Source of the DNA: Sphingobacteriales bacterium
GTDB taxonomy: Bacteria; Bacteroidota; Bacteroidia; Sphingobacteriales; Sphingobacteriaceae
Direction: 5' to 3'
Assembly (NCBI GenBank): GCA_004293485.1
Contig: RDYW01000036.1
Coordinates: forward strand, 1-64,000
DNA: 64,000 nt
Position numbers and translations under genes: made by a program. Positions 44,085 through 55,262 of this stretch are shown here, in pieces. Position 1 is the stretch's first letter. Each line of letters starts with the position of its first letter. Below the pieces are notes generated by a model, which saw only the letters and a program-made list of their open reading frames with translations, was not told where the DNA came from and made no database searches.

Positions 44085-46361
44085 ATGAGTAAAATAAATA
44101 AAAAACAAGATGCCTTGGATTACCACGCTATGGGCAGGCCCGGTAAAATACAGGTGGTACCTACTAAACCTACCAATACACAACGCGATTTAAGCCTAGC
44201 TTACTCGCCTGGGGTAGCTGTACCCTGTTTAAAAATAGCCGAAAACAAAAACGATGTATATAAATACACCGCCAAAGGAAACTTAGTTGCTGTTATAAGT
44301 AACGGTACAGCGGTATTGGGTTTGGGAAATATAGGCCCCGAGGCCGGAAAGCCAGTAATGGAAGGCAAAGGAATTTTGTTTAAGATATTTGCAGATATTG
44401 ATGTATTTGACTTAGAGCTTGATACCGAAAATGTAGATGAATTTGTAAAGATTGTAAAAGCACTAGAACCAACATTTGGTGGTATAAATTTAGAAGATAT
44501 TAAAGCCCCCGAGTGTTTTGAAATAGAACGTAGGCTAAAGGCCGAAATGAACATCCCTGTAATGCATGACGACCAGCATGGTACCGCCATTATATCGGCA
44601 GCAGCATTATTAAATGCTTGCGAAATACAAAAAAAGAAATTAGAAAAAGTAAAAATTGTAATAAACGGTGCAGGTGCTGCAGCCATTTCGTGTACCAGGC
44701 TTTACGTTTCGTTGGGGGCTCGTAAAGAAAACATTGTGATGCTCGATCGTACGGGAGTTATCCGGGCCAACCGAGAAAACTTAGAAACTACCAAAGCCGA
44801 GTTTGCCACCACCCGCGATATTTATACCCTAACCGATGCCGTTAAAAACGCCGATGTTTTTATAGGTTTATCTTCGGCCGATGTGTTAAGCGCAGATATG
44901 CTGCTATCTATGGCTAAAAACCCCATAGTATTTGCCATGGCCAACCCTAACCCCGAAATTGATTACAACTTAGCCGTAAAAACCCGAAAAGATATTATTA
45001 TGGCCACTGGCCGGTCCGATTTCCCTAACCAAGTAAATAACGTATTGGGCTTCCCTTATATTTTTAGAGGTGCGCTTGATGTAAGGGCTACCGCCATAAA
45101 CGAAGATATGAAAATAGCGGCCGTAAAAGCCCTTGCCGAACTAGCCAAAGAAAACGTTCCTGAGGCTGTAAACCTAGCTTATAATACAAAAAATATTCGT
45201 TTTGGTAAAGATTATATTATACCAAAACCCATTGATTTTAGGCTAATTACCGCATTAGCACCAGCCGTAGCCAAAGCCGCTATGGCATCGGGCGTAGCCC
45301 GTATGGATATTACCGACTGGGAAAAATACACCCAAGAACTAAAACAACGCCTAGGTATGGACGATGTAATTTTACGCACCATTACCAACAAAGCCAAAGC
45401 AAATCCTAAAAAGGTTGTTTTCGCTGAGGCGGATAATTACAAAATACTTAAATCGGCACAGATAGTTAAAGACGATGGCATAGCCATCCCAATTTTATTA
45501 GGCAATAAGGCAGCTATCCATAAAATTATCCGTGAAAACGAGCTAGAGCTAGATGGCGTACTTATAATAGACCCAGCCGAAGAAAAAGAACTTTTCGAAA
45601 AATATGCACAAAACCTGTATGCCAAACGTGGCCGCCGAGGCATAAACTTATTTGAAGCCCGCAAGCTTATGCGAGACCGTAACTATTTTGGCGCATCAAT
45701 GGTCGAATTTGGCCAAGCCGATGCATTAATATCGGGGCTAACCCGCAATTACGCCACTACAGTAAAACCAGCATTGCAAATTATAGGTACCGAAGCCGGC
45801 GTAAATCGTGTAGCAGGTATGTATATGATGCTTACCAAATGTGGCCCTGTATTTTTTGCCGACACTACCATAAATGTAAACCCCGATGCACAAGAGCTGG
45901 TAGATATTACCGTATTAGTAAACAAATCGATAAAGCAATTTAACATCGAACCCCGTATAGCCTTACTATCGTACTCTAACTTTGGCTCTAACGAAGGCGA
46001 TACCCCACACAAAATTAGCCAAGCAGTAAGCATATTGCATAGCAATTATCCCGATATGGTTGTGGATGGAGAAATGCAAGCCAACTTTGCACTTAATGCA
46101 GGCTTATTAAAAGATAATTTTCCGTTTTCGAAGTTAAACAATGGCGCAGCCAATACGTTGGTATTCCCCAATCTCGATTCGGGCAATATTGCTTATAAGC
46201 TTTTACAAGAAATAGGCGGTGCCGAAGCCATTGGCCCTATACTGTTAGGGATGAACAAACCTGTACACGTTTTACAACTAGATAGTTCGGTACGCGAAAT
46301 TGTAAACATGGTAACCATAGCTGTAGTAGATGTGCAAACAAAAGAGGCTACAACTAAATAA
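44085..46361 (+). CDS. maeB: NADP-dependent malic enzyme with phosphotransacetylase-like domain
   Basis: MaeB decarboxylates malate to pyruvate with NADP+. The 758-residue length indicates the long form. The malic enzyme domain covers about 1-430 (YSPGVAVPCLKIAENK, GKGILFKIFADIDVFD, MHDDQHGTAIISAAALLNA, VINGAGAAAISC). A phosphotransacetylase-like domain covers about 440-758 (ADALISGLTRNYATTVKPAL, FADTTINVNPDAQELVDI). The latter is usually regulatory, binding acetyl-CoA, rather than catalytic. It is followed by ruvA and sprA in the order common in Bacteroidota. The start MSKINKKQDALDYH fits the family. Confidence 0.95.
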   Translation: MSKINKKQDALDYHAMGRPGKIQVVPTKPTNTQRDLSLAYSPGVAVPCLKIAENKNDVYKYTAKGNLVAVISNGTAVLGLGNIGPEAGKPVMEGKGILFKIFADIDVFDLELDTENVDEFVKIVKALEPTFGGINLEDIKAPECFEIERRLKAEMNIPVMHDDQHGTAIISAAALLNACEIQKKKLEKVKIVINGAGAAAISCTRLYVSLGARKENIVMLDRTGVIRANRENLETTKAEFATTRDIYTLTDAVKNADVFIGLSSADVLSADMLLSMAKNPIVFAMANPNPEIDYNLAVKTRKDIIMATGRSDFPNQVNNVLGFPYIFRGALDVRATAINEDMKIAAVKALAELAKENVPEAVNLAYNTKNIRFGKDYIIPKPIDFRLITALAPAVAKAAMASGVARMDITDWEKYTQELKQRLGMDDVILRTITNKAKANPKKVVFAEADNYKILKSAQIVKDDGIAIPILLGNKAAIHKIIRENELELDGVLIIDPAEEKELFEKYAQNLYAKRGRRGINLFEARKLMRDRNYFGASMVEFGQADALISGLTRNYATTVKPALQIIGTEAGVNRVAGMYMMLTKCGPVFFADTTINVNPDAQELVDITVLVNKSIKQFNIEPRIALLSYSNFGSNEGDTPHKISQAVSILHSNYPDMVVDGEMQANFALNAGLLKDNFPFSKLNNGAANTLVFPNLDSGNIAYKLLQEIGGAEAIGPILLGMNKPVHVLQLDSSVREIVNMVTIAVVDVQTKEATTK

Positions 46362-46406
46362 AAAAATGTATTTTTACATCCCCCTAAAACCGCTAAAACT
46401 CAAAAT

Positions 46407-46991
46407 ATGTACGCCTATATAATTGGTAAACTTACTTTTAAATGCCCTGCATATATTATTATAGAAACAGGTGGTATAGGCTATCAATTACATATTTCGT
46501 TACATACTTTTATAGCTATTAAAGACTTAGACAACGCCCAGTTGTACGTTTGGTTGCATGTAAAAGAAGATGCACATACCTTATACGGTTTTGCCGATGA
46601 AGGCGAAAAACGATTGTTTTTACACCTTATATCGGTAAATGGTATTGGCCCTGGTACCGCCAGGATGATGTTATCCTCTATTAGCCCTATCGAAATACAA
46701 GATGCTATTATAAAAGGCGATGTGGCTCAAATAAAACGTATCAAAGGTATAGGGCCCAAATCGGCACAACGCCTCATTATCGAACTACAAGATAAATTGC
46801 AAAAAGAAGGCAATGGCACATTAATATCGGCACCGCTAAACAATACCGCCCGCGAAGAAGCGTTATCTGCACTAATAATGTTGGGCTTTGCAAAAAATGC
46901 TGCCGATAACGCTATTGATAATGTAATTAAAAGCTCAACAGAAACATTATCGGTAGAACAAATTATTAAAACAACGCTAAAAACATTATAG
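46407..46991 (+). CDS. ruvA: Holliday junction DNA helicase subunit RuvA
   Basis: RuvA binds the Holliday junction as a tetramer and loads the RuvB motor. The 194-residue protein begins MYAYIIGKLTFKCPAYIIIETGGIGYQL (OB-fold). It carries the helix-hairpin-helix pair LISVNGIGPGTARMML and IKRIKGIGPKSAQRLIIELQDKL. The C-terminal domain III (about 148-194, EEALSALIMLGF) binds RuvB. It sits 45 nt after maeB and 14 nt before sprA. ruvB and ruvC are not here. Confidence 0.96.
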   Translation: MYAYIIGKLTFKCPAYIIIETGGIGYQLHISLHTFIAIKDLDNAQLYVWLHVKEDAHTLYGFADEGEKRLFLHLISVNGIGPGTARMMLSSISPIEIQDAIIKGDVAQIKRIKGIGPKSAQRLIIELQDKLQKEGNGTLISAPLNNTAREEALSALIMLGFAKNAADNAIDNVIKSSTETLSVEQIIKTTLKTL

Positions 46992-47005
46992 AAAATTACA
47001 CGCTT

Positions 47006-50000
47006 TTGCTTTTGAAAAAAATAAGCCTTTTATGTACGTTTATAATTTTGATTTTGTGCTTAGCGCAGAGGAATGTTGTGGCGCAAATAAAAAAAACTTC
47101 CTTAAAAAATCCAGCCGATAGCCTAAAATTAAAATATAGGTTTAAAGATAGTTACGCTACACCTTTTTTAACCCCTAAAGAATTTAGCCTTAAACCACCC
47201 GAAAACCTTAAACGCACCGTAGATTACGATGCCAAAAACAACCGATACATTATTAAAGAAATGCTAGGCGATAAACTATATCGGCTACCACAGTACCTTA
47301 CTTTTAAAGAATATCAGCAAATAGAATTAGATAAGATAAAAAAAGAATATTGGGGTGGCTTGGTAAATAATGCACCTGCAGCAAGTAAAAAAGGATTAGG
47401 GGCAAGTATAAAAATTAGAAACAAAATTTTTGAAACCGTATTTGGTGGTAATACCATAAGCGTTACCCCCCGAGGAAGTGCCGACCTTACTTTTGGTGGC
47501 CGTGTAAACCGAAACGAAAATCCTATGTTTAACGAACGGCAAAGGATACAACGAAACTTTGATTTTAACCAACGCATACAAATGAATGTGGCCGGCAAAA
47601 TAGGCGAAAGATTAAAGCTAAATTTGAATTACAGCACCGAAGCGCAGTTTGATTTTGAAAACCAAATTAAGCTAGATTTTCCGGGTAAAAAAGACGATAT
47701 TTTACAACGCCTTGAGTTAGGGGTAGTTAATTTTCCGCTTACTACACAACTTATTACCGGTACACAGGCTTTATTTGGGGTAAAAACACAATTACAATTT
47801 GGCCGCTTGGGGGTTACCACCTTGTTTTCGCAACAACGCTCGCAAGCCAAAGAAATTACCATTACCAACGGTTCGCAACAAAACGAATTTAGAATTACCT
47901 CCGATGCCTACGAAGCCAATAAACACTTTTTTTTAGCGCAATACTTTCGTAATAATTACAACAAAGCAATGGCTAACTTGCCTATTATTACTTCGGCGGT
48001 AAACATTACCAGAATAGAAGTATGGATTACCAACCGAACCAATAGCACTACCGACTCTCGAGATATTATTGCCTTTATGGATTTGGGTGAAAATAGCCCC
48101 CACAATACTACACTTTTTAAAGGCGGTGCAGGCTTCAGCACCTTACCTTCGGCATTTATCGACCCTAGTTTTACACAAATACAATCAAACAACCTATTAC
48201 AACAAATACCCCCAAATGCTAGGTTAACCAACAATACCCAAATCGACGATTTTTTTAGAAACAATGGCGAATCTGATAATTATACCAAACTTACCTATGC
48301 CCGTAAACTTACCGAAAGAGAATATACCCTTAACCCAGCGTTAGGTTATATATCGCTTAACGCAGCCCTAAATACCGACGAAGTACTTTCGGTAGCATAC
48401 CGTTATACCATTAACGGCGTTGAATACCAAGTAGGTGAGTTTTCGAACGACCGTACCGTAGATGCCGCTAATCCAAAGGTATTATTTACCAAAATGTTAA
48501 AAAACCAAACCATTAAAACCCAATTACCTATTTGGAATTTAATGATGAAAAACATTTACGCTTTAAATGCTTTTGAAATAAGTCCGCAAGATTTTAAACT
48601 TAGCATTACAAGAGTTGATAACGACAAAGGTGTAGAAAACCCCACTATAAACGAAGGCAACAAAATAGACCCCGTAAACCCCGTAAACACCCAAAAAAGA
48701 ACCAAGCTTGCTGGAAAGTTATGGCTGCAAGTTACCGGTTTAGATAGGATAAACCAACAACGCGATGCTGTACCCGATGGCTATTTTGATTTTATACCTA
48801 ACGTAACCATCGACCCTACCAACGGTCGAATTATTTTCCCTTTTATTGAGCCTTTTGGTAAAGATTTAAAAGCAAAATTTGATGAAGTAACCGAAACCGA
48901 TTTAATAAAAAAATATGTTTTTCAACCGCTGTACGAAACTACCCAAACCCTTGCCCAGCAATTACACCCCGAACTTAACCGATATGTAATAAAAGGAACG
49001 TACCAATCGCAGGTAAGCTCCGAGTTTCAACTAAATGCCATTAACGTACCCGAAGGTTCGGTAATAGTAACTTCGGGTTCGTTAAAATTGGTAGAGGGTG
49101 CCGATTATACCGTTGATTATAACATAGGAAGAGTTAAAATACTAAATACTGCATTATTAAGCTCGGGCCAACCTATTAAAATACGCTTAGAAAGCAACGA
49201 ACTATTTGGCGTACAACAAAAAAGCCTTTTTGGTACCCGCTTAGATTATACCATTAGCGAAAAAATACATTTTGGTGCTACCTATTTAAAACTTACCGAA
49301 CAACCAATAACCCCTAAAGTAAACTTTGGGGAAGAGTCGGTAGCCAATAGTATTTATGGTTTTGATGTTAATTACAGTGCTAGTAGCAGGTTTTTAACCC
49401 GTATGATTGATAAATTACCATTAATATCTACCAAAGCCCCTTCATCCGTATCGTTTAGTGGCGAGTTTGCTAAGTTTAACCCAGGCCACCCTAAGGCATT
49501 AAATTTTGCAGGAAACACCACAGGTGCAAGTTACATTGATGATTTTGAAGCAAGTAGATCGATTATTGATTTGAAAGCGGCAGCAATGTGGCAAATATCG
49601 GGCACACCTCAGTTATTTACCGAAGCAAACCTAAATAACGATTTGGCTTACGGGTTTAACAGAGCTAAAATGTCGTTTTTTAATATCGACCCATTGTTTT
49701 ATAACCGCTCGGGAAGCCTAACCCCTGATAATATAAAAAATAACCGGGCCGAACTATCCGACCCTTATGTACGTGAAGTAATAGAAACTGAAGTGTTTCC
49801 ACTAAGGCAAAACCCAGCCGGTACGGTGCTACCATTACCTACTTTTAATGTAGCCTATTACCCTACCCTACGTGGGCCATACAATTTTACTGGCGTAGGC
49901 TTAAATAGTAATGGCACCTTTAGCAACCCTCGAAACAAATGGGGAGGCATATTTCGGCGAATAGATAACAACGATTTTGAGGCCTTAAATATCGAATTTA

Positions 50001-53000
50001 TCGAGTTTTGGGTGTTAGACCCTTTTATAAAAAAACCTAACTCTACTGGCGGCGATTTATATTTTAACTTAGGAAACCTATCAGAAGATGTGTTAAGAGA
50101 TGGTAGAAAAGGATTAGAAAACGGCATACCCACCGATGGCGACCCCAACCGTACCGATGCTACCGTATGGGGGCAAGTGCCTAAACTACAACCCATTATT
50201 CAGGCTTTTGATAACAACCCCGACGCAAGGCGAATACAAGATGTGGGTATTGATGGAATAAGTAGTGACATAGAAAAACAAAAGTTCGCAACTGTTATAC
50301 AACCTATTGTAGCACAACTAAACCCCCAAGCCGCAGCACAACTAAACGCCGACCCCGCATCAGATGATTATACATATTTTAGAGGGCCACAGCTCGACCA
50401 GCAAAATGCCGGAATATTAAAACGTTACGAAAACTTTAATGGCACCGAAGGAAACTCAAAAACTCCACAACAATCAACCAACGAAATAGGTATCGAAAAC
50501 TCATCAGCAACAGCATTGCCCGATGGCGAGGACTTAAACAGGGATAATAACCTTACCCGATCAGACGAATATTTTGAATACAAAGTAAGCCTTAGGCCAC
50601 AGGATATGGAAGTAGGGAAAAATCATATTGTAGATAAAATTACCTCCACCGTAAAGCTGGTTGATGGAAGTTCGAAACCTGCTACTTGGTACCAGTTTCG
50701 TGTACCATTGGCACAATACAACAATAAAATAGGTAATATACAAGACTTTAGGTCGATTCGCTTTATGCGGATGTTTATGACAGATTTTAGCGATACCACC
50801 GTACTACGCTTTGCAAGATTACAGCTTATACGGGGCGAATGGCGAAGGTACAATGCCGAAAAAAGCCTTGTAAAAGTAATTAAAGAAACCGGGGCAACAG
50901 GTATAGATAACTCCTTGCTTGATGTAGGTGTGGTAAATATCGAAGAAAACAGCTCTAAAACACCTATCCCCTATGTGGTACCGCCAGGTATACTACGCGA
51001 AAGAGATTTTTCGAACTTTAGAGGCGAAAGCCGCCAAAACGAGCAGTCGCTATTGCTAAAAGTACAAAACCTAAGCAACGGATATTCGAGGGCAGCGTAC
51101 AAAACTACCATCAACGATTTTAGGTCGTACAAACGATTGCAAATGTTTGTACATGCCGAAGGCGAACAACTTAGAGACGGCGATGTAAGCGCATTTATAC
51201 GTGTAGGTACCGATTACCAAGATAATTATTACGAATACAGCATCCCCCTAAAGGTAACACAGCAAGGCACCCGCGACCCCGAAATGATTTGGCCAGCACA
51301 AAACCGCATTGAAATAGAATTTAAACAATTTCAGTTGGCAAAAACAGCCCGTAATGCAGCCATATTAAGTGGTACTTTAGCATCAGTAAACGACCCTTTT
51401 GCTTACCCTATTGATGGAAAAAATTTCATTATTATTAAAGGACAACCCGATTTAAGCAAAGTACGCACCCTAATGCTTGGCGTACACAACCCCTTAAAAA
51501 GTAGTACTACCGATGACGGCCTAGATAAAAATGCCGAAGTATGGTTTAATGAATTGCGGGTAACCGATTTTGATGAACGTGGCGGCTGGGCTGCTACTGC
51601 CCGTATGAATGCACAATTGGCCGATTTTGGCGATGTTACTGTATCGGCAAATCAAACCTCTATAGGCTTTGGCTCGCTTGAGCAACGAGTAAGCGAAACC
51701 AAACGATCAGAAGATAAATCAATTGATATTGCTACAAGCCTTGAACTAGGCAAATTTTTTCCTGAAAAAGCAGGAATTAAACTACCTGTTTCGGCAAACT
51801 ACTCTAACCAAGTAAGTACTCCACAGTTCGACCCTAAACAACCCGATATTGAACTTAAAACTGTACTTAGCTCGTTACCCGCCGACCAGCAAAAAGAAAT
51901 TTTAGATTATTCGCAAAATGTAGCCGTACGCAAAAGCATAAACTTTACCAATATCCGTAAAATAAAAACCGACCCCGCCGCCAAATCACATTTATGGGAT
52001 GTAGAAAACCTAAATGCTAGTTTTGCCTACAACGAGTTTAAACAAAAAGATTTTATCACAAAAAGCAACTTCCAAAAAAACTACCGAGCTGCTTTAGGCT
52101 ATAATTATAACAATACTCCCAAATTTATTACCCCCCTACAAAAACGAATTAAAAACAACATGCTTGCTTTGTTACGTGATTTTAATTTTAACCTTTTGCC
52201 TTCGGTGCTTAATTTCAGAATCGAACTGGATAGGTTATACTCCGAAAACTCGCTACGCAACAATAACGACCCCACTAATTTTATACCTGTAAATACAACA
52301 TTTAATAAAAACTTTATTATTAACCGTTTATATGGTATAAGTTGGGATTTATCTAAATCGCTAAAGCTTGATTTTAATGCCACCAATTTAGGTGTTGTAG
52401 ATGAACCCGAAGGTCGTATTACAGGTTTAAAACGTGATACCCTTTGGCAAAACTTACAAAAACTAGGCCGTACTACCGATTATAACCACACCATAAACCT
52501 AAGCTATACCGTACCTTTAAATAAAATACCGTACCTAAATTTTATAAGCCTAATTACCCGTTACCAAACTGGCTTTAACTGGAAAGCCGAGCCACTAATA
52601 ACCCTTACCGACCCCAATATAAATTTTGGTAACACCATACAAAACCAGCGAACTATACAAATAAACCCTACTTTAAACCTTGTAAACCTGTACGATAAAT
52701 TTTCTTTTTATAAGCGATTAACCGTTGTAGATACAACAAAAAAAACTACCATAGCTCAACGTATTTTTAAAGTATTTTTTAGTTTAAAAAACGTAGGAGG
52801 TACTTATGCCAAAAACCAAGGTACTTTTTTACCAGGATATCTTCCTAAAACCAAAGTTTTAGGCTACGATTTTGACGCCAGTTCTCCAGGTATTGGCTTT
52901 TTAATTGGTTCGCAAAATGATATAAGAGAAAAAGCAATAGCCAACGAATGGATAACCCGCGATACTTTACAAAACCAATTATATGTAAATACCATGGATA

Positions 53001-54106
53001 GTAAATTAAATTTAAGAGGTACGTTTGAGCCTCTTAACGATTTACGTATCGAACTTACAGCCTTTAAAAACGAAACCAAAAATTATTCAACCAATTTTAG
53101 GTACGATAATACAAAAAGCCAATTTAATAACCTTGGCCCAATTACTGCTGGAAGTTACAGTGTATCGTTTGTTGCCATAAATACCGCATTTACCGATAAA
53201 AGCTCCGATAAAGTTTCGGCAGTTTTTCAGCAGTTTTTGGCTAACCGCGAAATAATTTCGAACCGCTTGGGTAACCAAAACCCCAACAGCAATGGTAGCA
53301 CTAATGGATTTGCCGATGGCTACGGCCAAAACTCGCAGGATGTATTGGTGCCTGCTTTTTTGGCTGCTTACAAAGGAAAAAATGCCAGTAAAGCAAGCCT
53401 TAATAACTTCCCCAACATACCCTTACCCAACTGGCGTTTAACCTATAATGGCTTAACCAAAATTGCTTTTTTTAGCCAAATATTTACCTCTATAGATATT
53501 ACACACGGCTACACTTCAACCTACAATGTAAACACATTTGATACCTATATACGCTATAACGAAGCCAATGGCGCAGCCAGCGTTCGAGATGGAAACAACA
53601 ACTTTTTACCCAAGTATCGATTTAATCAAATAACTATTTTCGAGCAGTTTACCCCATTAATTGGGGTTGATGTTAGGATGAAAAACAACCTTACAGCAAA
53701 TATGGAGTTCCGCAAATCAAGAAGTTTAAGCTTTGGTATAACTAATAGCCAATTGGCACAACAGAACGACCAAGCCATTGTTTTAGGGCTGGGCTATCGC
53801 ACCACCAATTTCCGTTTCCCTTTTGGTATTTTAAAAGGAGTAACCTTAAAAAACGACCTTAACTTTAAGCTCGACGTATCTATTAGAGATAATAAAACTG
53901 TAATTTACAGGGCTGATGCCAAAGAAGCCGAAATTTCTACAGGGTCTAAAAATATAACCTACCGCCCAAGTATCGATTATGTAATTAACCAACGTTTTAA
54001 TGTACGCCTATTTTACGATACCAACATTACCAAACCTTACACCTCACAAACGTTTATTACTGCATTTAGTAATTTTGGTGTAAACCTAAAATTTACCATT
54101 CAATAA
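47006..54106 (+). CDS. sprA: Type IX secretion/gliding outer-membrane translocon SprA
   Basis: SprA is the giant outer-membrane barrel of the type IX secretion system, which exports cargo including gliding adhesins. At 2366 residues it matches known SprA (about 2,400). A signal peptide (LLCTFIILILCLAQRNVVAQ) is followed by repeated SprA-type domains and SYIDDFEASRSIIDLKAA, a conserved family segment. The C-terminal region is beta-rich, ending NFGVNLKFTIQ. All plausible starts are TTG (47006 or 47012), leaving the signal peptide intact. ruvA upstream is its usual neighbour. Its presence strongly supports Bacteroidota and T9SS. No C-terminal-domain cargo was seen in the window. Confidence 0.95.
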   Translation: MLLKKISLLCTFIILILCLAQRNVVAQIKKTSLKNPADSLKLKYRFKDSYATPFLTPKEFSLKPPENLKRTVDYDAKNNRYIIKEMLGDKLYRLPQYLTFKEYQQIELDKIKKEYWGGLVNNAPAASKKGLGASIKIRNKIFETVFGGNTISVTPRGSADLTFGGRVNRNENPMFNERQRIQRNFDFNQRIQMNVAGKIGERLKLNLNYSTEAQFDFENQIKLDFPGKKDDILQRLELGVVNFPLTTQLITGTQALFGVKTQLQFGRLGVTTLFSQQRSQAKEITITNGSQQNEFRITSDAYEANKHFFLAQYFRNNYNKAMANLPIITSAVNITRIEVWITNRTNSTTDSRDIIAFMDLGENSPHNTTLFKGGAGFSTLPSAFIDPSFTQIQSNNLLQQIPPNARLTNNTQIDDFFRNNGESDNYTKLTYARKLTEREYTLNPALGYISLNAALNTDEVLSVAYRYTINGVEYQVGEFSNDRTVDAANPKVLFTKMLKNQTIKTQLPIWNLMMKNIYALNAFEISPQDFKLSITRVDNDKGVENPTINEGNKIDPVNPVNTQKRTKLAGKLWLQVTGLDRINQQRDAVPDGYFDFIPNVTIDPTNGRIIFPFIEPFGKDLKAKFDEVTETDLIKKYVFQPLYETTQTLAQQLHPELNRYVIKGTYQSQVSSEFQLNAINVPEGSVIVTSGSLKLVEGADYTVDYNIGRVKILNTALLSSGQPIKIRLESNELFGVQQKSLFGTRLDYTISEKIHFGATYLKLTEQPITPKVNFGEESVANSIYGFDVNYSASSRFLTRMIDKLPLISTKAPSSVSFSGEFAKFNPGHPKALNFAGNTTGASYIDDFEASRSIIDLKAAAMWQISGTPQLFTEANLNNDLAYGFNRAKMSFFNIDPLFYNRSGSLTPDNIKNNRAELSDPYVREVIETEVFPLRQNPAGTVLPLPTFNVAYYPTLRGPYNFTGVGLNSNGTFSNPRNKWGGIFRRIDNNDFEALNIEFIEFWVLDPFIKKPNSTGGDLYFNLGNLSEDVLRDGRKGLENGIPTDGDPNRTDATVWGQVPKLQPIIQAFDNNPDARRIQDVGIDGISSDIEKQKFATVIQPIVAQLNPQAAAQLNADPASDDYTYFRGPQLDQQNAGILKRYENFNGTEGNSKTPQQSTNEIGIENSSATALPDGEDLNRDNNLTRSDEYFEYKVSLRPQDMEVGKNHIVDKITSTVKLVDGSSKPATWYQFRVPLAQYNNKIGNIQDFRSIRFMRMFMTDFSDTTVLRFARLQLIRGEWRRYNAEKSLVKVIKETGATGIDNSLLDVGVVNIEENSSKTPIPYVVPPGILRERDFSNFRGESRQNEQSLLLKVQNLSNGYSRAAYKTTINDFRSYKRLQMFVHAEGEQLRDGDVSAFIRVGTDYQDNYYEYSIPLKVTQQGTRDPEMIWPAQNRIEIEFKQFQLAKTARNAAILSGTLASVNDPFAYPIDGKNFIIIKGQPDLSKVRTLMLGVHNPLKSSTTDDGLDKNAEVWFNELRVTDFDERGGWAATARMNAQLADFGDVTVSANQTSIGFGSLEQRVSETKRSEDKSIDIATSLELGKFFPEKAGIKLPVSANYSNQVSTPQFDPKQPDIELKTVLSSLPADQQKEILDYSQNVAVRKSINFTNIRKIKTDPAAKSHLWDVENLNASFAYNEFKQKDFITKSNFQKNYRAALGYNYNNTPKFITPLQKRIKNNMLALLRDFNFNLLPSVLNFRIELDRLYSENSLRNNNDPTNFIPVNTTFNKNFIINRLYGISWDLSKSLKLDFNATNLGVVDEPEGRITGLKRDTLWQNLQKLGRTTDYNHTINLSYTVPLNKIPYLNFISLITRYQTGFNWKAEPLITLTDPNINFGNTIQNQRTIQINPTLNLVNLYDKFSFYKRLTVVDTTKKTTIAQRIFKVFFSLKNVGGTYAKNQGTFLPGYLPKTKVLGYDFDASSPGIGFLIGSQNDIREKAIANEWITRDTLQNQLYVNTMDSKLNLRGTFEPLNDLRIELTAFKNETKNYSTNFRYDNTKSQFNNLGPITAGSYSVSFVAINTAFTDKSSDKVSAVFQQFLANREIISNRLGNQNPNSNGSTNGFADGYGQNSQDVLVPAFLAAYKGKNASKASLNNFPNIPLPNWRLTYNGLTKIAFFSQIFTSIDITHGYTSTYNVNTFDTYIRYNEANGAASVRDGNNNFLPKYRFNQITIFEQFTPLIGVDVRMKNNLTANMEFRKSRSLSFGITNSQLAQQNDQAIVLGLGYRTTNFRFPFGILKGVTLKNDLNFKLDVSIRDNKTVIYRADAKEAEISTGSKNITYRPSIDYVINQRFNVRLFYDTNITKPYTSQTFITAFSNFGVNLKFTIQ

Positions 54107-54163
54107 ATACAACCTTTACCATATATTGCTTCACCATAAATAAAAAAACACTAATTTGCTTTT

Positions 54164-55222
54164 ATGAAACTTCGTACACTTGTATTTTTAAACTCATTAG
54201 CCGTAGGCTTTACTATTGCAGGTGTAAACTTTTACTTTCAGCACAAGTGGAATTACTTTTGGATTGCTTTAAGCATATCGTTTGTAGTAAGTTATGTAGT
54301 ATTTTATTTTTTGATTGAAAAATATGTATATTCTAAAATAAAAATAATCTACAAACTTATACATAGTTTAAAGCTTGGTAAAGATTTAAAAGATGCACTA
54401 GGCGAGTACGTATCGGCAGATCCTATAAACGATGTAGAGCAAGAAGTAAAAGAATGGGCAAGAGATAAAAAATCAGAAATTGACGAACTACGCAAACAAG
54501 AACAATTTAGACGAGAATTTCTTTCAAATATTTCACATGAATTTAAAACCCCACTTTTTGCTATCGAAGGATACGTAGAAGCCTTAAAAGATGGTGCAAT
54601 AAACGACCCTGAACTAGGGAAAAATTTTTTAGAAAAGCTATCCAACAACGTAGATAGGCTAAGTTATTTGATAAAAGATTTAAATGAAATATCAAAACTC
54701 GAAAGCGGTGAAATTCCTATTCAATATCAAAAGTTCGAACTGCTTACGCTTATTAAAGAAGTAATGGAATCGCTTGAACTTAAAGCAAAAAAATACCAAA
54801 TTAATTTACTTTTAAAAGATAAGTACGACCAGCCTACCCTGGTAAATGCCGACCGAGAAAAAATACGCCAAGTATTGGTAAACCTTATTGATAATTCGTT
54901 TAAGTATGGCAAAGAAGGTGGCACTACAGCCATAACAATATTTAAATTACACGACCAAGTACTGGTTGAAATTACCGATAATGGCATAGGTATCGAAGAA
55001 AAATATTTGCCCCGCTTATTCGAACGATTTTACCGTACCGATACTAGCCGTAACCGTAAAATTGGAGGCTCGGGTTTGGGTTTAGCTATTGTAAAACATA
55101 TAGTTGAAGCCCACCAACAAACTATTAATGTGCGCAGTACCGAGGGCGTAGGCTCAACATTTGGCTTTACATTACAAAAAATAGCCGAACCATTGCTTAA
55201 TATCCCTATATTAGGAACCTAA
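54164..55222 (+). CDS. PhoR-like sensor histidine kinase
   Basis: This 352-residue kinase has two N-terminal transmembrane helices (about 7-50) separated by a very short periplasmic loop, so it senses within the membrane or through a partner. A HAMP-like region and coiled coil (60-118) lead to the dimerisation domain, with His125 in SNISHEFKTPL. The ATPase domain shows NLIDNSFKYG (N box), ITDNGIGIE (G1), RLFERFYR (F) and GGSGLGLAIV (G2). PhoU-like and Pit genes follow, suggesting phosphate control. The cognate response regulator is not adjacent. Confidence 0.88.
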   Translation: MKLRTLVFLNSLAVGFTIAGVNFYFQHKWNYFWIALSISFVVSYVVFYFLIEKYVYSKIKIIYKLIHSLKLGKDLKDALGEYVSADPINDVEQEVKEWARDKKSEIDELRKQEQFRREFLSNISHEFKTPLFAIEGYVEALKDGAINDPELGKNFLEKLSNNVDRLSYLIKDLNEISKLESGEIPIQYQKFELLTLIKEVMESLELKAKKYQINLLLKDKYDQPTLVNADREKIRQVLVNLIDNSFKYGKEGGTTAITIFKLHDQVLVEITDNGIGIEEKYLPRLFERFYRTDTSRNRKIGGSGLGLAIVKHIVEAHQQTINVRSTEGVGSTFGFTLQKIAEPLLNIPILGT

Positions 55223-55262
55223 TTTTAGTACAGTAATTAACATTATATTAACATACTAATTG

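Noticed and set aside
44201-44686. 161-residue minus-strand ORF inside maeB
   Set aside because: It is a shadow of the well-supported malic enzyme gene on the other strand; its Ser/Ala/Ile-rich sequence is typical of antisense frames.
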